DNA of 64,000 nucleotides, taken from the NCBI GenBank assembly GCA_963678705.1, contig OY783207.1, forward strand, positions 23,906,001 to 23,970,000. The letters are read 5' to 3'. The stretch is from Panorpa germanica (taxonomy: Eukaryota > Arthropoda > Insecta > Mecoptera > Panorpidae). The notes beneath the pieces were generated by a model. It worked only from the letters and a program-made list of their open reading frames with translations. It was not told the DNA's origin and ran no database searches. How positions within the stretch are numbered: position 1 is the stretch's first letter; the number at the start of each line of letters is the position of its first letter. This document shows, one piece after another, positions 24,067 through 37,469 of this stretch. Both the position numbers and the translations under genes were made by a program.

Positions 24067-26040
24067 GCAGTTGCAGAGATTCTATTATTTATGGATTCTG
24101 CTTTTAGATCAATTAAATAGAGAGGAAGAGAAATTTAGAAAAACATTTAATACTATAAAATTGAAAGCATTTAAATACTACACCAAGTGTAAACGGTGTT
24201 AAAACATTTTGGCTTTGACTGCATTCATATCACTTGTCAAAACATTTAAATTGCCAACATTTTAAACAAATTAGCCGTTTCATGGAAAGCTCAGCAGCTC
24301 AGTAGCCGTGGCCCCCGTGCCTGTGTTACGGCGAATCACATATCAATTTCTGTTTATTTGAACGAGTAGTTTTATTTGTTTTTCTTGCTTTTTTTACTGA
24401 GTGCCTTGAGAACTACTTGTAAATGCCTCCACGACGAACTGCGACGTCCAAAGCGACGGACGACGGAATACAGATATCAGACGCACACACACACTGCTAT
24501 AATTAAATCAGAGTTCGCAGATTTAAACAATAAATTGTATCATTTTAGATTATGTAAATAAATTTGATTATATTAAATACACTGTTAATATTATTTATGG
24601 AATTTTTATTAATGCTATAAAATAATTATGTTTGTTTCAAAACTACGTTTTATAAATTCATAGAAAAGTAAAATTCTTATTTCTTTAAAATGTTTTTATG
24701 TAGTTACATCCGCTGTACTTTGAATAACAAAATACTACAATAAGATTGAAATTCATTTATTTATCTAAAATACGTTCCCAAAAAGAAAATCACTTTTATT
24801 ATATTCATCTTAAAAATTTAAATATACTTATAAGCGTTTACCACGTCGATTTTGATGTAGTTATGTTCGTTACGCTCCAAAATAAATAACTGCTACATTT
24901 ACTACTATTTGTTAAATTTTATAACGTACCAGTCATATATTAATTGGAATTTAACTAGAAAATATAGCAATATTCATTTTGAAAACTTATTTTTGCGGTT
25001 CCAACTCATTAAAAGTCAGTGGAAGAAAGCTTAAAATATAGATACGATATTCATCTAACTAATTGCAGCTTTAGATCTTGATTTGCGTTTATAGTTACTT
25101 ACATAAATGGATTTAAACATAAAAAGCATGGTTTTTTTTGATAATATTTAACCTGCTGTATAGTATCGCCATCTATATTTCGCGAGAAAAAATGGCCAAA
25201 AATGGTATCGTTTCACCTTAAGACATTAATTATAAATGATATTTATAAAGGACATTAATAAATACATCTTCAACATGATCGTGAGTGATTTTCTTTGCAA
25301 CATCCTTAAGACACCCCTGACTACTACCTTAGTCAAACATTGCCCAACAAATTGAACACATTCTTGCAGTAATTTTAATTACAAGTTCGTTAGTTTCATT
25401 CGTGATTAATGAAAGTTTTCTCTGGTGGATAGTTTGGCGTCGTGACTCGGACAAATATCTTAATATATTCTTTTCATTTTGTGAGTGTGTTAGCCACATT
25501 TGCCATTTTGTCTGTAGCAGCTACTGCAAGAATTCCGCAACAATTTCCTCCACCGTCTCCTCCTCCTCCTCCTCGACGCGTCTCACTTTATTTGTTGGCA
25601 ACTGTTGCACGACATAAGAATTTTTATGTTGATTAAAAGAAATGCATAAAGTCACTTCAAAATGGTGCGAATCGTAAAATAGAGAATGCATTAAAAAAAC
25701 AATTTGCAATAACTCTTTACAAATAAAGTTGAAACGTAAAATTGACAACGTCTGTAGAAAGACAGCAGAATTACGACAATATACAATAGATACTAATACA
25801 TAATCTACGTGTCTACTAGAATTACTAATGCCAACTTTTTAAGTAGAATATTATCATGAGATGAAGTTTCTGCTTTAATGTGTAAGAACCTTTAATTAAA
25901 TTGGTTATTGTCGAGTTATTGAGACTCCAGATTCTAAAATTTGTCACAATTTAAAGTGTAGATTTATTTTTATATATAGATTTGATTTTATTTAGTAAAA
26001 AGTAAGAATTTTGTTAGTTATATTTTAGTTTAATATATAA
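24067..26040. other. unique sequence between inverted termini
   Basis: AT-rich interior between the composite repeat and its inverted terminus. It contains a (CCT/CTC) triplet run near 25550-25575 inside a short open frame that looks like a secreted-protein exon (see findings). No complete gene was seen. Confidence 0.3.
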
Positions 26041-26099
26041 TGGGGGTTATTCCGGTTGCTAATAAATCAGGCGTAGTGTATCCCCATTAAACTTTAATA
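26041..26099 (-). repeat. inverted terminus of the composite element
   Basis: The stretch containing AGGCGTAGTGTATCCCCATT is the reverse complement of the terminal sequence at 22651-22716 and 23144-23205. It implies an element of up to about 3.4 kb with terminal inverted repeats. Confidence 0.6.
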
Positions 26100-26261
26100 C
26101 TTTGAAAAAATGCCTTTTTTGATAACGTGCTACAGCGACCTCTCTTAAATAATCTTTTTTCTTTATTTTCACGTCAAATTCAATTATATCCAGTTACAAT
26201 TAAGGTCCCCAGATAATCGACTTTCCCGGCCTACATAATATTAATAATACATAGATGTTAA

Positions 26262-26888
26262 ATGGGCTTGTGTCCTATGTCTTAATTTCTATAAAAGTGT
26301 ACTATATATTGATAAAGTGGGTTACTAGAACCTCAAATGTTCAATTATTTTTTAATAACTTCTTATATGTTAAGAGATATTAACATTTAAAAAAGTCATT
26401 TTGTCTCTTTAATTATTAAAGGGATTCAACGTTGTACACATTCCAAATGCATGTGACATCACAACCGCTGCCAACCTTACAGCTCATAAATCTCTGCTAT
26501 ATGTATTTATATATCAAAATATCAAATATTATTTACAGCTATTTCAAGCAACAATTAAATTTCAATATTATGTCTGCCTTAGCAGGGTTAAATAAAATAA
26601 TAACTTATTATTCTTTGACTTGACTTGATTTTTTGACTACCAACGGCTACAAAACATTACCACAGCACTGACCTACTCAACAAATAACTGACGTTAAAAT
26701 GCATTTCACGGCATACAAATATATCCGACCATTTCTAGCGCTAAAACTACAATTAAAATGTTTAATTGCTATATCTCCGTCAACATTTAGATATTTAATA
26801 AAATAGACACGCCAATACACATTTATTAACATCAATTTCAATAAACAATTGAAAAATCGACCACTAAAAGATGAGGACACAAGCCCAT
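26262..26888 (-). mobile_element. family B MITE, copy 2
   Basis: Full-length copy (about 627 bp) in reverse orientation. It begins ATGGGCTTGTGTCCTATGTC and ends GAGGACACAAGCCCAT, and its interior matches copies 1, 4 and 6 over their length. Confidence 0.85.
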
Positions 26889-28722
26889 TGTGAACTTTTC
26901 TTTCTAATGTAAATCGACCTTCTCAATGTCCTAGTCCAAGTCGACACTGTCTTTACGACAATAGAATAAGCGACGCTATAGTTACAGTTTGTATCTGTTT
27001 CTAACGCGATGTCCAACGTCGCGACGACGCTGAATATGATAAACATGAAATAGATTAATAGATATTGTTCATTGCAACGCGCGACGTTGAAAAACTTTTA
27101 TAAAATAGAGTATGGTTCACATAAGCGTCGAGAATTCTGAATCTGGTAACTTTTACAATGAAGTAGTACACTAGAAACAAAAGTGTCTTTAAAACCCTGC
27201 GTATTCAGTACACTCTTGCAATAAGACATGTCACAAAACAAAACTGTTCCTATTTTATCTTCCTTTGACAAATATAAAGTCTATATAAACGCAACCTTTT
27301 CGAGCAGTAGTACAGTCTATTGCAATATTCTCTGTTTTACAATAACTTGCATATTTGTTTCGTTAAATATTAGAGCTGCAATAAATCCAAACATTAATGT
27401 ATTTATGTAAACGCTAGTGTACTAAAACCCCATTAGTGTGGGTCCCCTGACTCTGCTACAATCAAACACATAAAACATAAAGCATAAATTACCAGTGCGT
27501 TAAAATGTTTATTTTCTAACTGTTAACTGCGTATGTATATCACTATTTGTAAAGTAAAGTAAAATTTCATATAAGATTTATAGTAGGCCGGTAAAGTAGA
27601 TATTTATAATACGAATAAATCTTCAAAAACAAACGATTCTATCATTTCTGTTAAAATTATTTTCAGACGCGTAATAATGTCTGGGTCCTGAACCTTTATA
27701 ACTATGCGAGTGACATCTGTCTGTCTTTATTTCTGTCAGACATGATAGAAATGTGTAATAATATGTCGAGTAAAACAAAAGGAAATTAGGCTGGCTATAA
27801 GAGTACAATGGGGATTGTGTTCAGAAATAGGAGCAAATTCCGAAGCCGCAAGTATTCAGTGGCGGAATGCAGATATTGTCGTCTTATTTATCTAATGTAA
27901 TTAAGCAGTATTTCTGCGACATTTATAACTCCTCCACTGAAAGAGCAATGCATCTACTAAAAGGACATTGCATATGTTGAGTGATTACAGCTGTACACGA
28001 CAAGAATATTGCAGTCAAATCTGTGTTGAATCGTTTTAGAAGCTGAGATTGTAAGAAAAGTTGCCTAACTTAAAGGGGTACCACGATTGCAAAATGCTAA
28101 AATAAAAGTTGATTTTTATAATTACTTTGAAAACAAACAATGTTTCACTAAGACATTGTTTAAACAATCATTTATTTGCATATTTCTAAAGATCTTCGAT
28201 AATTATTAATTATTAAAGCTGCAGGTGCAACATCGAAAGAAATCAAAATAACTCGGTCATTGAACTTGTCAGTAGATCGCCGATGACAGTAAGGGAAGAT
28301 GTTGCATAACATTAGCTTTAAAAGAATATTAATTAAAACTATAAAATTATCTGAAATAATTTCAAAAACTATCTTTAAATATATTAATAACTCTACTAAT
28401 TAGTGTGTGACAGTTTTCGTAAAATTTATATTTGTGTGCAAAATTTTTATGACATAATAATTATTATTCGGCGCGTTGCAATTAAATAGTGCAGGTAGTT
28501 TTGACATAAATTAAAAGCAGTGTTCGTAAATAAACGTGTTTCTAGTTGTGTACTATTTAATAACATTGTAGTCTTAATGTTCATAATTAACAATTATATC
28601 TCAAATGTACAGTGTTAGTGTTTTTATATACTTTGCAATTCTAACCTAAAATTTGTCAAGTGGAATTAATGTTTTAAGTGTAGTGACAGTGCGAACTGCA
28701 ACATATACGTCCTTGAAACGAC
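26889..28722. other. gene-poor sequence
   Basis: No supported coding sequence. The last few hundred bases could be a 5' UTR of the candidate gene starting at 28723. Confidence 0.3.
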
Positions 28723-28916
28723 ATGTGTAAAGAAAAGTAAGATATTTATTAGTTCAAGCATAAGTACATAAATATTTTGAAGTTCTGCAATTTCTTTTGA
28801 ACCATTTGACACTAGCAGAATTTGTTTATTCACAGAGTTCTTAATATTCATTATTTTGTATATCTTTACAGGGACGTGGTTGTTCACAGTGATGAGTTTC
28901 TTCAAGAGTGCGTAAG
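28723..28916 (+). CDS. candidate first two coding exons of an unidentified gene
   Basis: Exon 28723-28736 (ATG plus four codons and two bases, after an in-frame upstream TGA) ends at a GTAAGA donor. Exon 28872-28916 is bounded by a good acceptor (TATCTTTACAG) and a consensus donor (GTAAGT). Joined, they read MCKEKDVVVHSDEFLQECV with two bases left over. Both sites are strong and the joined frame stays open, but only about 20 residues are visible. No later exon in matching phase was found in the next 14 kb; the exon at 42786 does not fit by phase. I do not recognise the protein. It may be a gene with a long first intron, or chance. Confidence 0.35.
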
Positions 28917-29503
28917 GTAAGTCTTTTTGTATACATTTCTTATCTGATAGTCAATAACAAGCCTATGAATTTATATACAAATGTACAAACATTGAAATTG
29001 AAACATTTAAACACAAAATATTGAATTATAATGTTATTTTGTTATTTATCGTCGTCAGAGAAAAAAGGTTTTTGTGTTTAATGATCTGTGGAATATAACG
29101 TGTAGTTATTTTAACAAATTTTCGAGGAGTAGGTTTATAGAGTTACCAGAATTAAAGTAGAAAATTGTTTATTCTTTGTAGCGCATGCTCAAACTTTTTT
29201 TTGTGTTAACTATTTGTTTGTCTATTTCTGGCAGCCCTGAGTACCTCAAAATTCGCATTAGCTCTCGTATATCTGTGACATTTCAATAGCCGGTTACAGC
29301 ATCTCAAAGGACCATTAATAAGAATGTTAAAGTAGTCAGTAGACCTGTCCTGGCCTGAATCGTAATAAACTTTGTTAAAAGTGGATTAAACAAAATAAAA
29401 TACAAGAAAACATTCGAAAAGATAGTAGCCAACTCGGTTGTCTTATTGCCTTAATTAATAAATTCTACTTTTATCTCTTTCAAAAAGCTAGGTTATGTAA
29501 ATA

Positions 29504-29940
29504 TGACGTCACAGATCGTTCGCGGCACCTGTTTGCACCTATTACTTTGCTGTTTTTTAATTTGTTTATTTATCAACTTCAAAAATAGTATACTTTATTA
29601 TTTCAACGCATAAAATCAAACGATCTAATTTAACATCTAGTTACAATTTCCTGATTGATCGTGATACAATTAAATTGTTAAAATTTTATTTGTTTGACAT
29701 AAAATCTAAATCAAATCCGACAATAATTACGATCATAAAATGTAGCGTCGTTAACGCCGACGCTAGGCACCGCTCTACCAAACTGGACGTTGGAAAGAAA
29801 TCTGTCGATCGAGTGCGGTGAGGGATCGGGGGACGCGGAAGGAGGTGTATATATTGTTAAACGATGTTGAGTCTTTCAATATTATGAGGAAATACGGAAA
29901 CGTCATTGAAATAATGACGTCAGAGATTGTATGTGACGTA
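29504..29940. promoter_or_regulatory. CRE-type motif cluster beside a GC-rich patch
   Basis: Two perfect TGACGTCA palindromes lie at 29504-29511 and 29915-29922, with half-sites ACGTCA at 29900 and TGACGTA at 29934. They flank a GC-rich stretch (about 29750-29845, with CGATCGAG and GGGGGACGCGG) followed by a TATATAT run at about 29849. This looks like a promoter or enhancer bound by CREB/ATF-type factors, but no transcript can be attached to it. Confidence 0.3.
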
Positions 29941-32900
29941 TAAATTACAGTAGCGAATATAATGTGTGTGGGAATTTCATTAAAACGTAAATATAATAAA
30001 TATTAGAAGATATACAGCGAATATATTTGCTTCTAAATTAAACTGCGTTTAATAGTATTATGTTAGGATACAACGAGTGTCGTGTGATCTTCTATTCTAA
30101 GGAATTCAATTGTACCAAGTCAATTTATTTTTGTTTATCACTTTATAATATCAAAGTTTTGTGTGTTGTTCACATTTTTACACGTTGTTTTGTAGCTGAT
30201 GGTGCAACTCTTTAGAAGGAAGAGGGCAGATTTGTAAAAATGTTTTAGTAAGTCAATTGCTTCGAAGAAGTGTAGGACAAAGCGCAATATTCTGCAGATT
30301 AGGCAAAATAATTCTCAGTACTTTCACAACTCATTTTATCAAGCATAATGTTGATTATTTTTAATTTTGTATCACTAATACGCAATACCTGTGATTCCCC
30401 ATATGTTCCTTGTCTCATCTTAAAAGCTTCTCTTTGATGATGACTAACAAATGTCAATAACCATAAAAACTCAAGATTAACAATCAAAAAGTCATTGCCA
30501 ATGACAACAAATGTTATCCAAAGGTTTAAACGAATTTTTAAATACAAAAAAAACTATTTTGAGTCGCCACCGCACGCGTGGCATTAAATCAAACGTTGTG
30601 CCAACCTCCAAGGTGCGGTGCCTTTAAAAAGACGGCTACATTGTTGTGGTTTATAGCTCAAGATTATTAATAAATAACCCAACATCTGAATGCCGTTCCA
30701 AACAGTTTGATTGTCAAATAAATTAAAGAGAAAAAACTAGAAGCTGAGATTTGACTAGTAGTCTATTTTGAATAGTGTACGAAGCATCTAACATGATAGC
30801 CACGCTTGAATTATAATTCGTCTTGGAATTTTAAATAGCCGTAGGTCATGATCCCGCGTTCCAGATGGTCGGGAATTGTTTATTTATATTTTATTATAAT
30901 AATTCAAAACGATTAATTATTCGGTCATTTCAAAGGGAATTCAACAGTGTAATCCTACCGCGCACAATGTCAGAAACAGCGAAATGGGGGCGGTAACAGT
31001 AACGAACTTGACTAGTTTCCTTAAATTCTAATATTGTTAGCCCTGACTACGTTTTTTAAAATTGTTTTATCAAAGACCGACCACAGTTATCAAATAAAAA
31101 ATGTAGCCCAGGTAAAACTCAACAAATATTTATAGGTTATGAATATATATATTATTATAAATTACGCAGATAAATACTAAAATTATTGCTTGGACAATTT
31201 CTGCAGAAAGGTTGGTTAGACCACTGTTGCTGTCACAGTCATTTATGTATTTTATAAAGCCTCTTCTGCTCAAAGATTTAATCTTAAAAAAAAAACAGCT
31301 GTCATTTTTGCATTGGTATTTAACTTTGAGGTTATACATAGAATTTGGGGCCTCGGATACCAAATTCGTCACTGTGATCAAACAACAGGAGAAGCAGAGA
31401 TATAACTTGAAGTAGAATGAGTTATCTTACCAGTCATTAACTTAAGACATATTTATTTTGTTCTTTTTTCTAAAGACTGTAATAAAAATAACAACGAGAA
31501 TAGCCGAATACTTCCGATTGCCCTCGAACAAAGTGGACAATGTATTGCGACCTTACGTGTTGATGTACATTGTTAAAAGACAAATTTCATTTATATACAT
31601 TACATTAGTATTTGTGAAATCACAACATAAAATTGGTTCAAAATATGTCGAAATATTGTGTTAAAAATATATTGTTGTTTATGATATATTTGAACTGTTT
31701 CTATTTCCGCCTCTTGAACGTAAATACAGATTAGTTATGTTGAAAATTTGACATATTAATTGGAAAAGAAGCAGACATTGTTTTTGACTTTGTGATTCTG
31801 ATTTTTCTGAGTTTAAAATAAACTAATCTATTAGCGAAAATAAATGTTCCAAACTTTTGTCTGTCAGAATTGTCAAGAAAAGCTGGTTTAGATTATCATC
31901 CCACGGATGAACTTAGCAATGTACCACTACAACTTTACACGCTTTTAAATAGTTTAAAATACATATATATATATACCTCAGAAGTAAACTGTCTTAACTG
32001 AAATTTAACAAACTATACACAAGAACCAAAACCAACGTTCTTAAGTCTATACCATAACTGGTTTTTTAAGTATTTGTTGTATCTTTCACATAAAGAATAT
32101 AACGTTGAAATATACCTTGTTATTAATTAGTCGAATCATAAACTAAAGTATAGTCTATAAACTAGAACATAAGCTACCGACAATTGTCCACCAAATTATC
32201 AACTAATGAAGTCAGTTAATGACTGTAAAAAGAAACGAACCAATTCCGTAGCACAATACAATGTGGATGATTCATTTATTATGTGTGGTTTTGAATTTTG
32301 TCAAAGCAAGACATTAAAAAAGCCGTAACTTTTTAACGACCAATCCGTTAAACGGATTGAAAAATACTTTTATTACTTTAAAAATATTTAGCTAGCGCTA
32401 GAACCAGTTCTACAAAAGAAAAGTACATTTTTAATAATCTCGCGCTCTCCTGCGACTTGCCAGGCTTAGAGATTTCTTAAATGTAAAAATGTTAGTAATT
32501 GTGTTTTTAAAAAATAAATCTACCATTGTGAGTAATTGTGAGTGAGTCTACCAAAAATGTTGCTTCTTACCTTATCTATGATTCTTATAGCAAAATTTTA
32601 AACCCATTTTCTTGAAGAAATAATAACAGGTATCTGTAACAGAAACAAAAATATATTATCCTAACTAATAATACATTTATTTTTAATCAAAATTTGAATT
32701 TTTCAGATGTCCTGACACATTCTAATTTCGGTTCCTCGCCATATTCGTAACGATGTATCGGTCAGCGATTGTTTGGTCTAGGTCTAGGTGCTCGTGAATC
32801 GACTTTAACAGATGCATGAGCAATGTATCATCAACACTTTATTGAACCTTTTCCAACTGCAATTGTTCTAATAATAATCCTACGACTGATGTGAGATGCA

Positions 32901-34941
32901 TTGTCTGTTGCATGTAGTGATAGCCGGCGGGTCTTGGATAATGCGAAATGACTAGCGGCTTGATTAATACAGGGCTCATTAAAAGTAAGAGGTAATACAT
33001 TTCAATTACCTACAAAGTCATTTGATGTAGAAAGGTAAAATGGGACTTTTACACGTTCAGACGAATTGACAGCTGATATCACATTTTAATAAAGTATCTG
33101 TTAAAAGTATTTTTCAATATACATGTACAACTATCAAGCTAAGGCTATTGCAAATTATATTCAAATTTGAAAAGTTTATTTTATGGTGCCTAGCTTTCGC
33201 CTATATTCTTAATTAATGTCTTGAATTATATTTTGTCGTTAAAGTGGTTAAAAAACCATACTTTGTTGTGGTGATATTTTAGATAAAAAGAAATATGCAT
33301 CTGTTAATTTTCAGGTTTATAATTGCATAATATTATACCAATAACTACCTTAACACATTCTTGCCTAAAGTGTGCGATCGCTCTTATACTTTATAAAATA
33401 TATGTATTGTTTAATGTTTTGGAAAGGAACATTTTAGAAAACTTATAGTTTCTCATAAATAATCTTATACACACTATAGTATACTACCTTCTCAGCGGTT
33501 ATTCTTTTAAATCTGACTGCAATATATATATTTGTAATAAATGGGGTCCCTACTACATTGGATCCCCGGACATTTTAAATATAGATGCGGCACTGCTTAG
33601 AAGTTTTCTAAATTAAGTCATACAACTACTACAGTGATGAAATTTAAGCTAATTTATTTTTTTATGTTTCAATTCGACTTGCAACAGGTAACTTTCTGAC
33701 GTAATTGTCTTTTTCATTTTATTTTAACTGAACTCTCGTAATTTAAACTATAGTATTTTAGAAAAGAAGTTTCACACAAGTAAATTTAAACTTACCACTT
33801 TATATAAGTCTTATCACTTGTTAATTCCAACAAAACACTAAATAGAATTGATGTTCCTACACTTGAAATCCTTTATTTGAATACGAGCAATAAAGCGACT
33901 TTCCAAACACTTGTTTACAGCACGATTAAAGCTAGAGACACCAGTTGCTCATTCTCAGATGTTTTATTACAGAAATATTCACTAATAGAATGATAAAAAC
34001 ACGTGGTCGGAGGATCAACAAGCTGTATTTAATAATATAACACTGTATCACATAATCTGGGCGCTTTATCCACCTCCAGGAGTCGACGACGAACGTCGGA
34101 GAGCGTCTCTCACTGTTTTTCTCGTTTACTAGGCTCTTGACTGTGGTAGGTTGCTGCACGATACGAACCGAACTAAACTACAACATTGACTGGCCAGTGT
34201 ACACTCTACACCACGAGGAACTGCTTGCACGGTCTGAACACCTAGGAATAATAATATCTGAGAGTTTTTTTGTCACTGTGTAAATGTAGATTTGAATGTG
34301 TGTGATACACTCAACGGCTGTGTTTTGTGTGCGCTAGAGAGTCCTACAGGAGTCGCAGTCCGGGGCATATCAGTCCAAGTCGGGAAATATGTATAACTAA
34401 TATGGATTAACAGGGACTGATTGGGTTGTTGCCTTACTTTGAAAACTTACGAGGTAATGCAGATTGATCTAGCTCATGACATTATAAAAAATGTCAGAGT
34501 GGTATGAAATTGACGGTGGTAGAAATATAATCGGTACTAAAATGAATAAACAATAAAGAAAGTTAAATGATCACCCATTATTTTATATATTTTTAGAAAC
34601 ATATAAACTTCAATTTGTGGGGCAGTAAGGTTATAATTTAATTGGAGTAATGCCTAAAAAACTATGGAGAAGAAAATAGTACGAACAGCAAAAATCAACA
34701 CGTCTTCAAGGAAGCTCTGAATTGCCCGTCACGTTGAATACGTTGAAACCTAGAACTTCTAGTTTTCCTGAGCTTATGACTGTCTTAGAGATTTGCCTGA
34801 AAAGAAAGTAATTTAGAAGAAGAGCTCTACTACATCTTCGTCTGATTGCGATATACTATACGCTCGATACGATCATGCTGCCGAATTAACTTTTAAAAAT
34901 CCCGAAATCGCAAATATCTTTCAAGGATCAGACGAAACCTT
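29941..34941. other. long gene-free stretch
   Basis: About 5 kb of AT-rich sequence with no supported gene. A perfect short palindrome ATCCGTTAAACGGAT lies near 32345-32360. Around 33900-34380 the sequence is GC-richer with several GT- and AG-type splice-like sites and could hold an untranslated first exon. A short protein-like but broken frame at about 34830-34941 is cut by the hAT-like element. Confidence 0.3.
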
Positions 34942-35257
34942 AGGGGGTGGCAAGCAGGGCAACCGCCCGAGGCCTCACACTCTCGCGCAACAACACGTAG
35001 AAAAATTCGTTACTCTTTAGCAATCCCACTAGAATCACTGCGTATATCTTTTAAGGCATTCATGTGCCTTAGTTTATCATCATTAATATTTGTCAGCTTT
35101 ATGCTTGTTAACTTTTATAACACTTCCAATATCAAATTTCATTTCTCGTCAATTATCATCAAAAATACTTACTTACAATTTACATAAATTATACAAAGAA
35201 CAAATGCCTCGCAAAGTTCTGCCGCCCGGGGTTTCGCAATAGTTAAAGCCACCCCTG
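34942..35257. mobile_element. hAT-like short element, copy 1
   Basis: Its borders AGGGGGTGGCAAGC and GCCACCCCTG are an inverted pair of the CAGGGGTGGC type seen in hAT elements, with inner GC-rich complementary parts (ACCGCCCGAGG / GCCGCCCGGGG). The approximately 320-bp interior is shared with 46015-46340. No coding capacity. I could not recognise a clean 8-bp target duplication. Confidence 0.5.
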
Positions 35258-35685
35258 AGAAGGATATATATCTTTATAGACTGTATCTCCATAATATTAA
35301 CGTATCTGATATATAAATGTAACTTTCATATTTACCCCTAATTTATATGTTTTATAAATGAAGTAAAAAGAATTGTGGCCCGACGGTTTTAATCAGTTTT
35401 AATTCCTCTCTGATGGTCCCGCAGTGTCATATGAAAGTAGTGATACTTCGCGGTCGGGATAGGGTAGGGATACGCAATTTACTCAAGGAATGACGGGAAT
35501 GCGTTTAACGAGAAGTAGGGGAATGAAAAAGTATCAGGACTACATGCTTCAGAACGTGGGTACGTAGAATGTAGACACGCCGAACGCACCGAGCGATATT
35601 ATAAAATAGGGATGAGAACTTCTTTTTTACAATTGAAGGTTTACATTTTTATTGAAATATTTGTTCATATATATTGGTTTCGACA

Positions 35686-35912
35686 ATGGGCTTGTGTCCT
35701 CATTTTTTAGTGGTTGATTTTTCAATTGTTGATTGAAATTGATGTTAATAAATGTGTATTGGCGTGTCTATTTTATTAAATATCTAAATGTTGACTGAGA
35801 TATAGTAATTACAAATTTGAATTGTAGTTTTAGCGCTGTGAGTTATGAAAAAATAATTCAAATTTGATATAGTACACTTTTATAGAAATTAAGACATAGG
35901 ACACATGCCTAT
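35686..35912 (+). mobile_element. family B MITE, copy 3, internally deleted
   Basis: Keeps about 160 bp of the left end and about 60 bp of the right end (degraded terminus ACACATGCCTAT). About 400 bp of interior is missing, with the junction near 35840-35870. Confidence 0.8.
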
Positions 35913-36807
35913 TAAGACATTGTGAACAACCCTATTCTCTTGCTTTACTCAAACAATAAGATATATTTATGAGCAGTTCACAGTCGGCATGCAAATCAAA
36001 GACGTCATAAGTGAAGAAGGGGTATTAGAGGATTGGTTAGTATATGTTTTGATAGCTTAAAGAAATCGTTATCGAATTGTGCAATTAAAGACAAGAGACA
36101 GTGGCATCTTCTTCGTGCGACTGCTTCTACTAGTTTATTTATTTATTTTTAAAATTTTATTTTATATCTGCTTATTTCTGATGAAGGGTCTTATCGTCGA
36201 CAACCTCCTATAATGTTGACAATATTTATGGTATCATTTCCTCATTTATGTGGGGTCTTACAAGTTTTACGATTATGAAAAGATCGAACTTAAAGAGAGT
36301 AGTCTGGTCAAAACTACAAAAGCGGCACTGTTTTTCGCACAGCTACAAAATTTCCTGTTATTTTCCATTTACAAATCATCATTTTTAAAACACAATTTAC
36401 ATTATAATTACATATTATAATTTGCATAAAAAATACAACTTTTTTCCACTGTTTCTTAAGTGTGATGCCCGATGTGCGTTATGGGCGTGGCGAAATTAAA
36501 ATCACGTGATTCATTATGATTACGTTATCATTAGGTAGGGGTTGTCAGGTCTCCAGGTCGCCAGTGCCACCTTAGATTATTATCTAGGTCACGCTAAAGC
36601 TAGTTTACATACAATTTATTATAAGGCGTCACACGAAATAACTCTGAGATTAATACTAAAACAATGGGTGCTAAGGCATGCACTGATAGAGAGCTAGAAA
36701 GTGAAACATTTGCTTTATATGCATACGCGCCGGGGTGAACTTGCACCCTCTTACCATGAAAGAAAATATACAGCAATATACCTCACTTGCATTTATCATA
36801 TTTTATA

Positions 36808-37023
36808 TATAGTTCAAATTACGAGAATTCGGCGGCGACTCACACTTAAAATAAGTTGTGGAGTATAAACTGCCGATATAACTAAAAAGCACTGACTCAC
36901 TTATTTTTCTATAATGTATACGAACGAATAAGATAAAATTCATTATCGTGTTATAAATTTATACCGCTCTTATAACCTCTTTTAAATATAAGTCACCGTC
37001 GAACTATTGTGATTTGGACTATA
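36808..37023. mobile_element. family A MITE, copy 2
   Basis: About 216 bp, similar throughout to copy 1 at 8642-8859, with the same long inverted ends (TATAGTTCAAATTACGAGAA, GGCGGCGACTCACACTTAAAA) and TA at both borders. Confidence 0.75.
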
Positions 37024-37469
37024 GTATTGGTTTATATATTCAGCATGGGCAAGTTAATAAATAGGGCACCTAGGTCCGTTACTGAAGTAGGATACATATC
37101 CACCAAAGACAGCTCTAAGTATAAATATAAATATTTCATACTTTAAATAGTTTTTATTTACTCCTAACTGATTTTGCCACACTTCCATATTTCTATTTTA
37201 CAATGCTGTACCGTCGCAACGCCCCGCCCTATCCCCTCTCGTATCTCGACGTCGACTCTCGAACCTACAAAATACAAAACAAGTCCGAAGCAACATGAGT
37301 TAATAAATCAACAAAAGACGCTGCTAGTAATATGTCAAAATAGTTATAAAAATAAGTAAAGAAACAATTAATCTTAACATAATACGATGAAAAATAAAAC
37401 ATTTATAACTAGTGACATCTGTGTTGAAACGTTTAAACTACTACTAATTTAAATCGACACAAAATAAAA

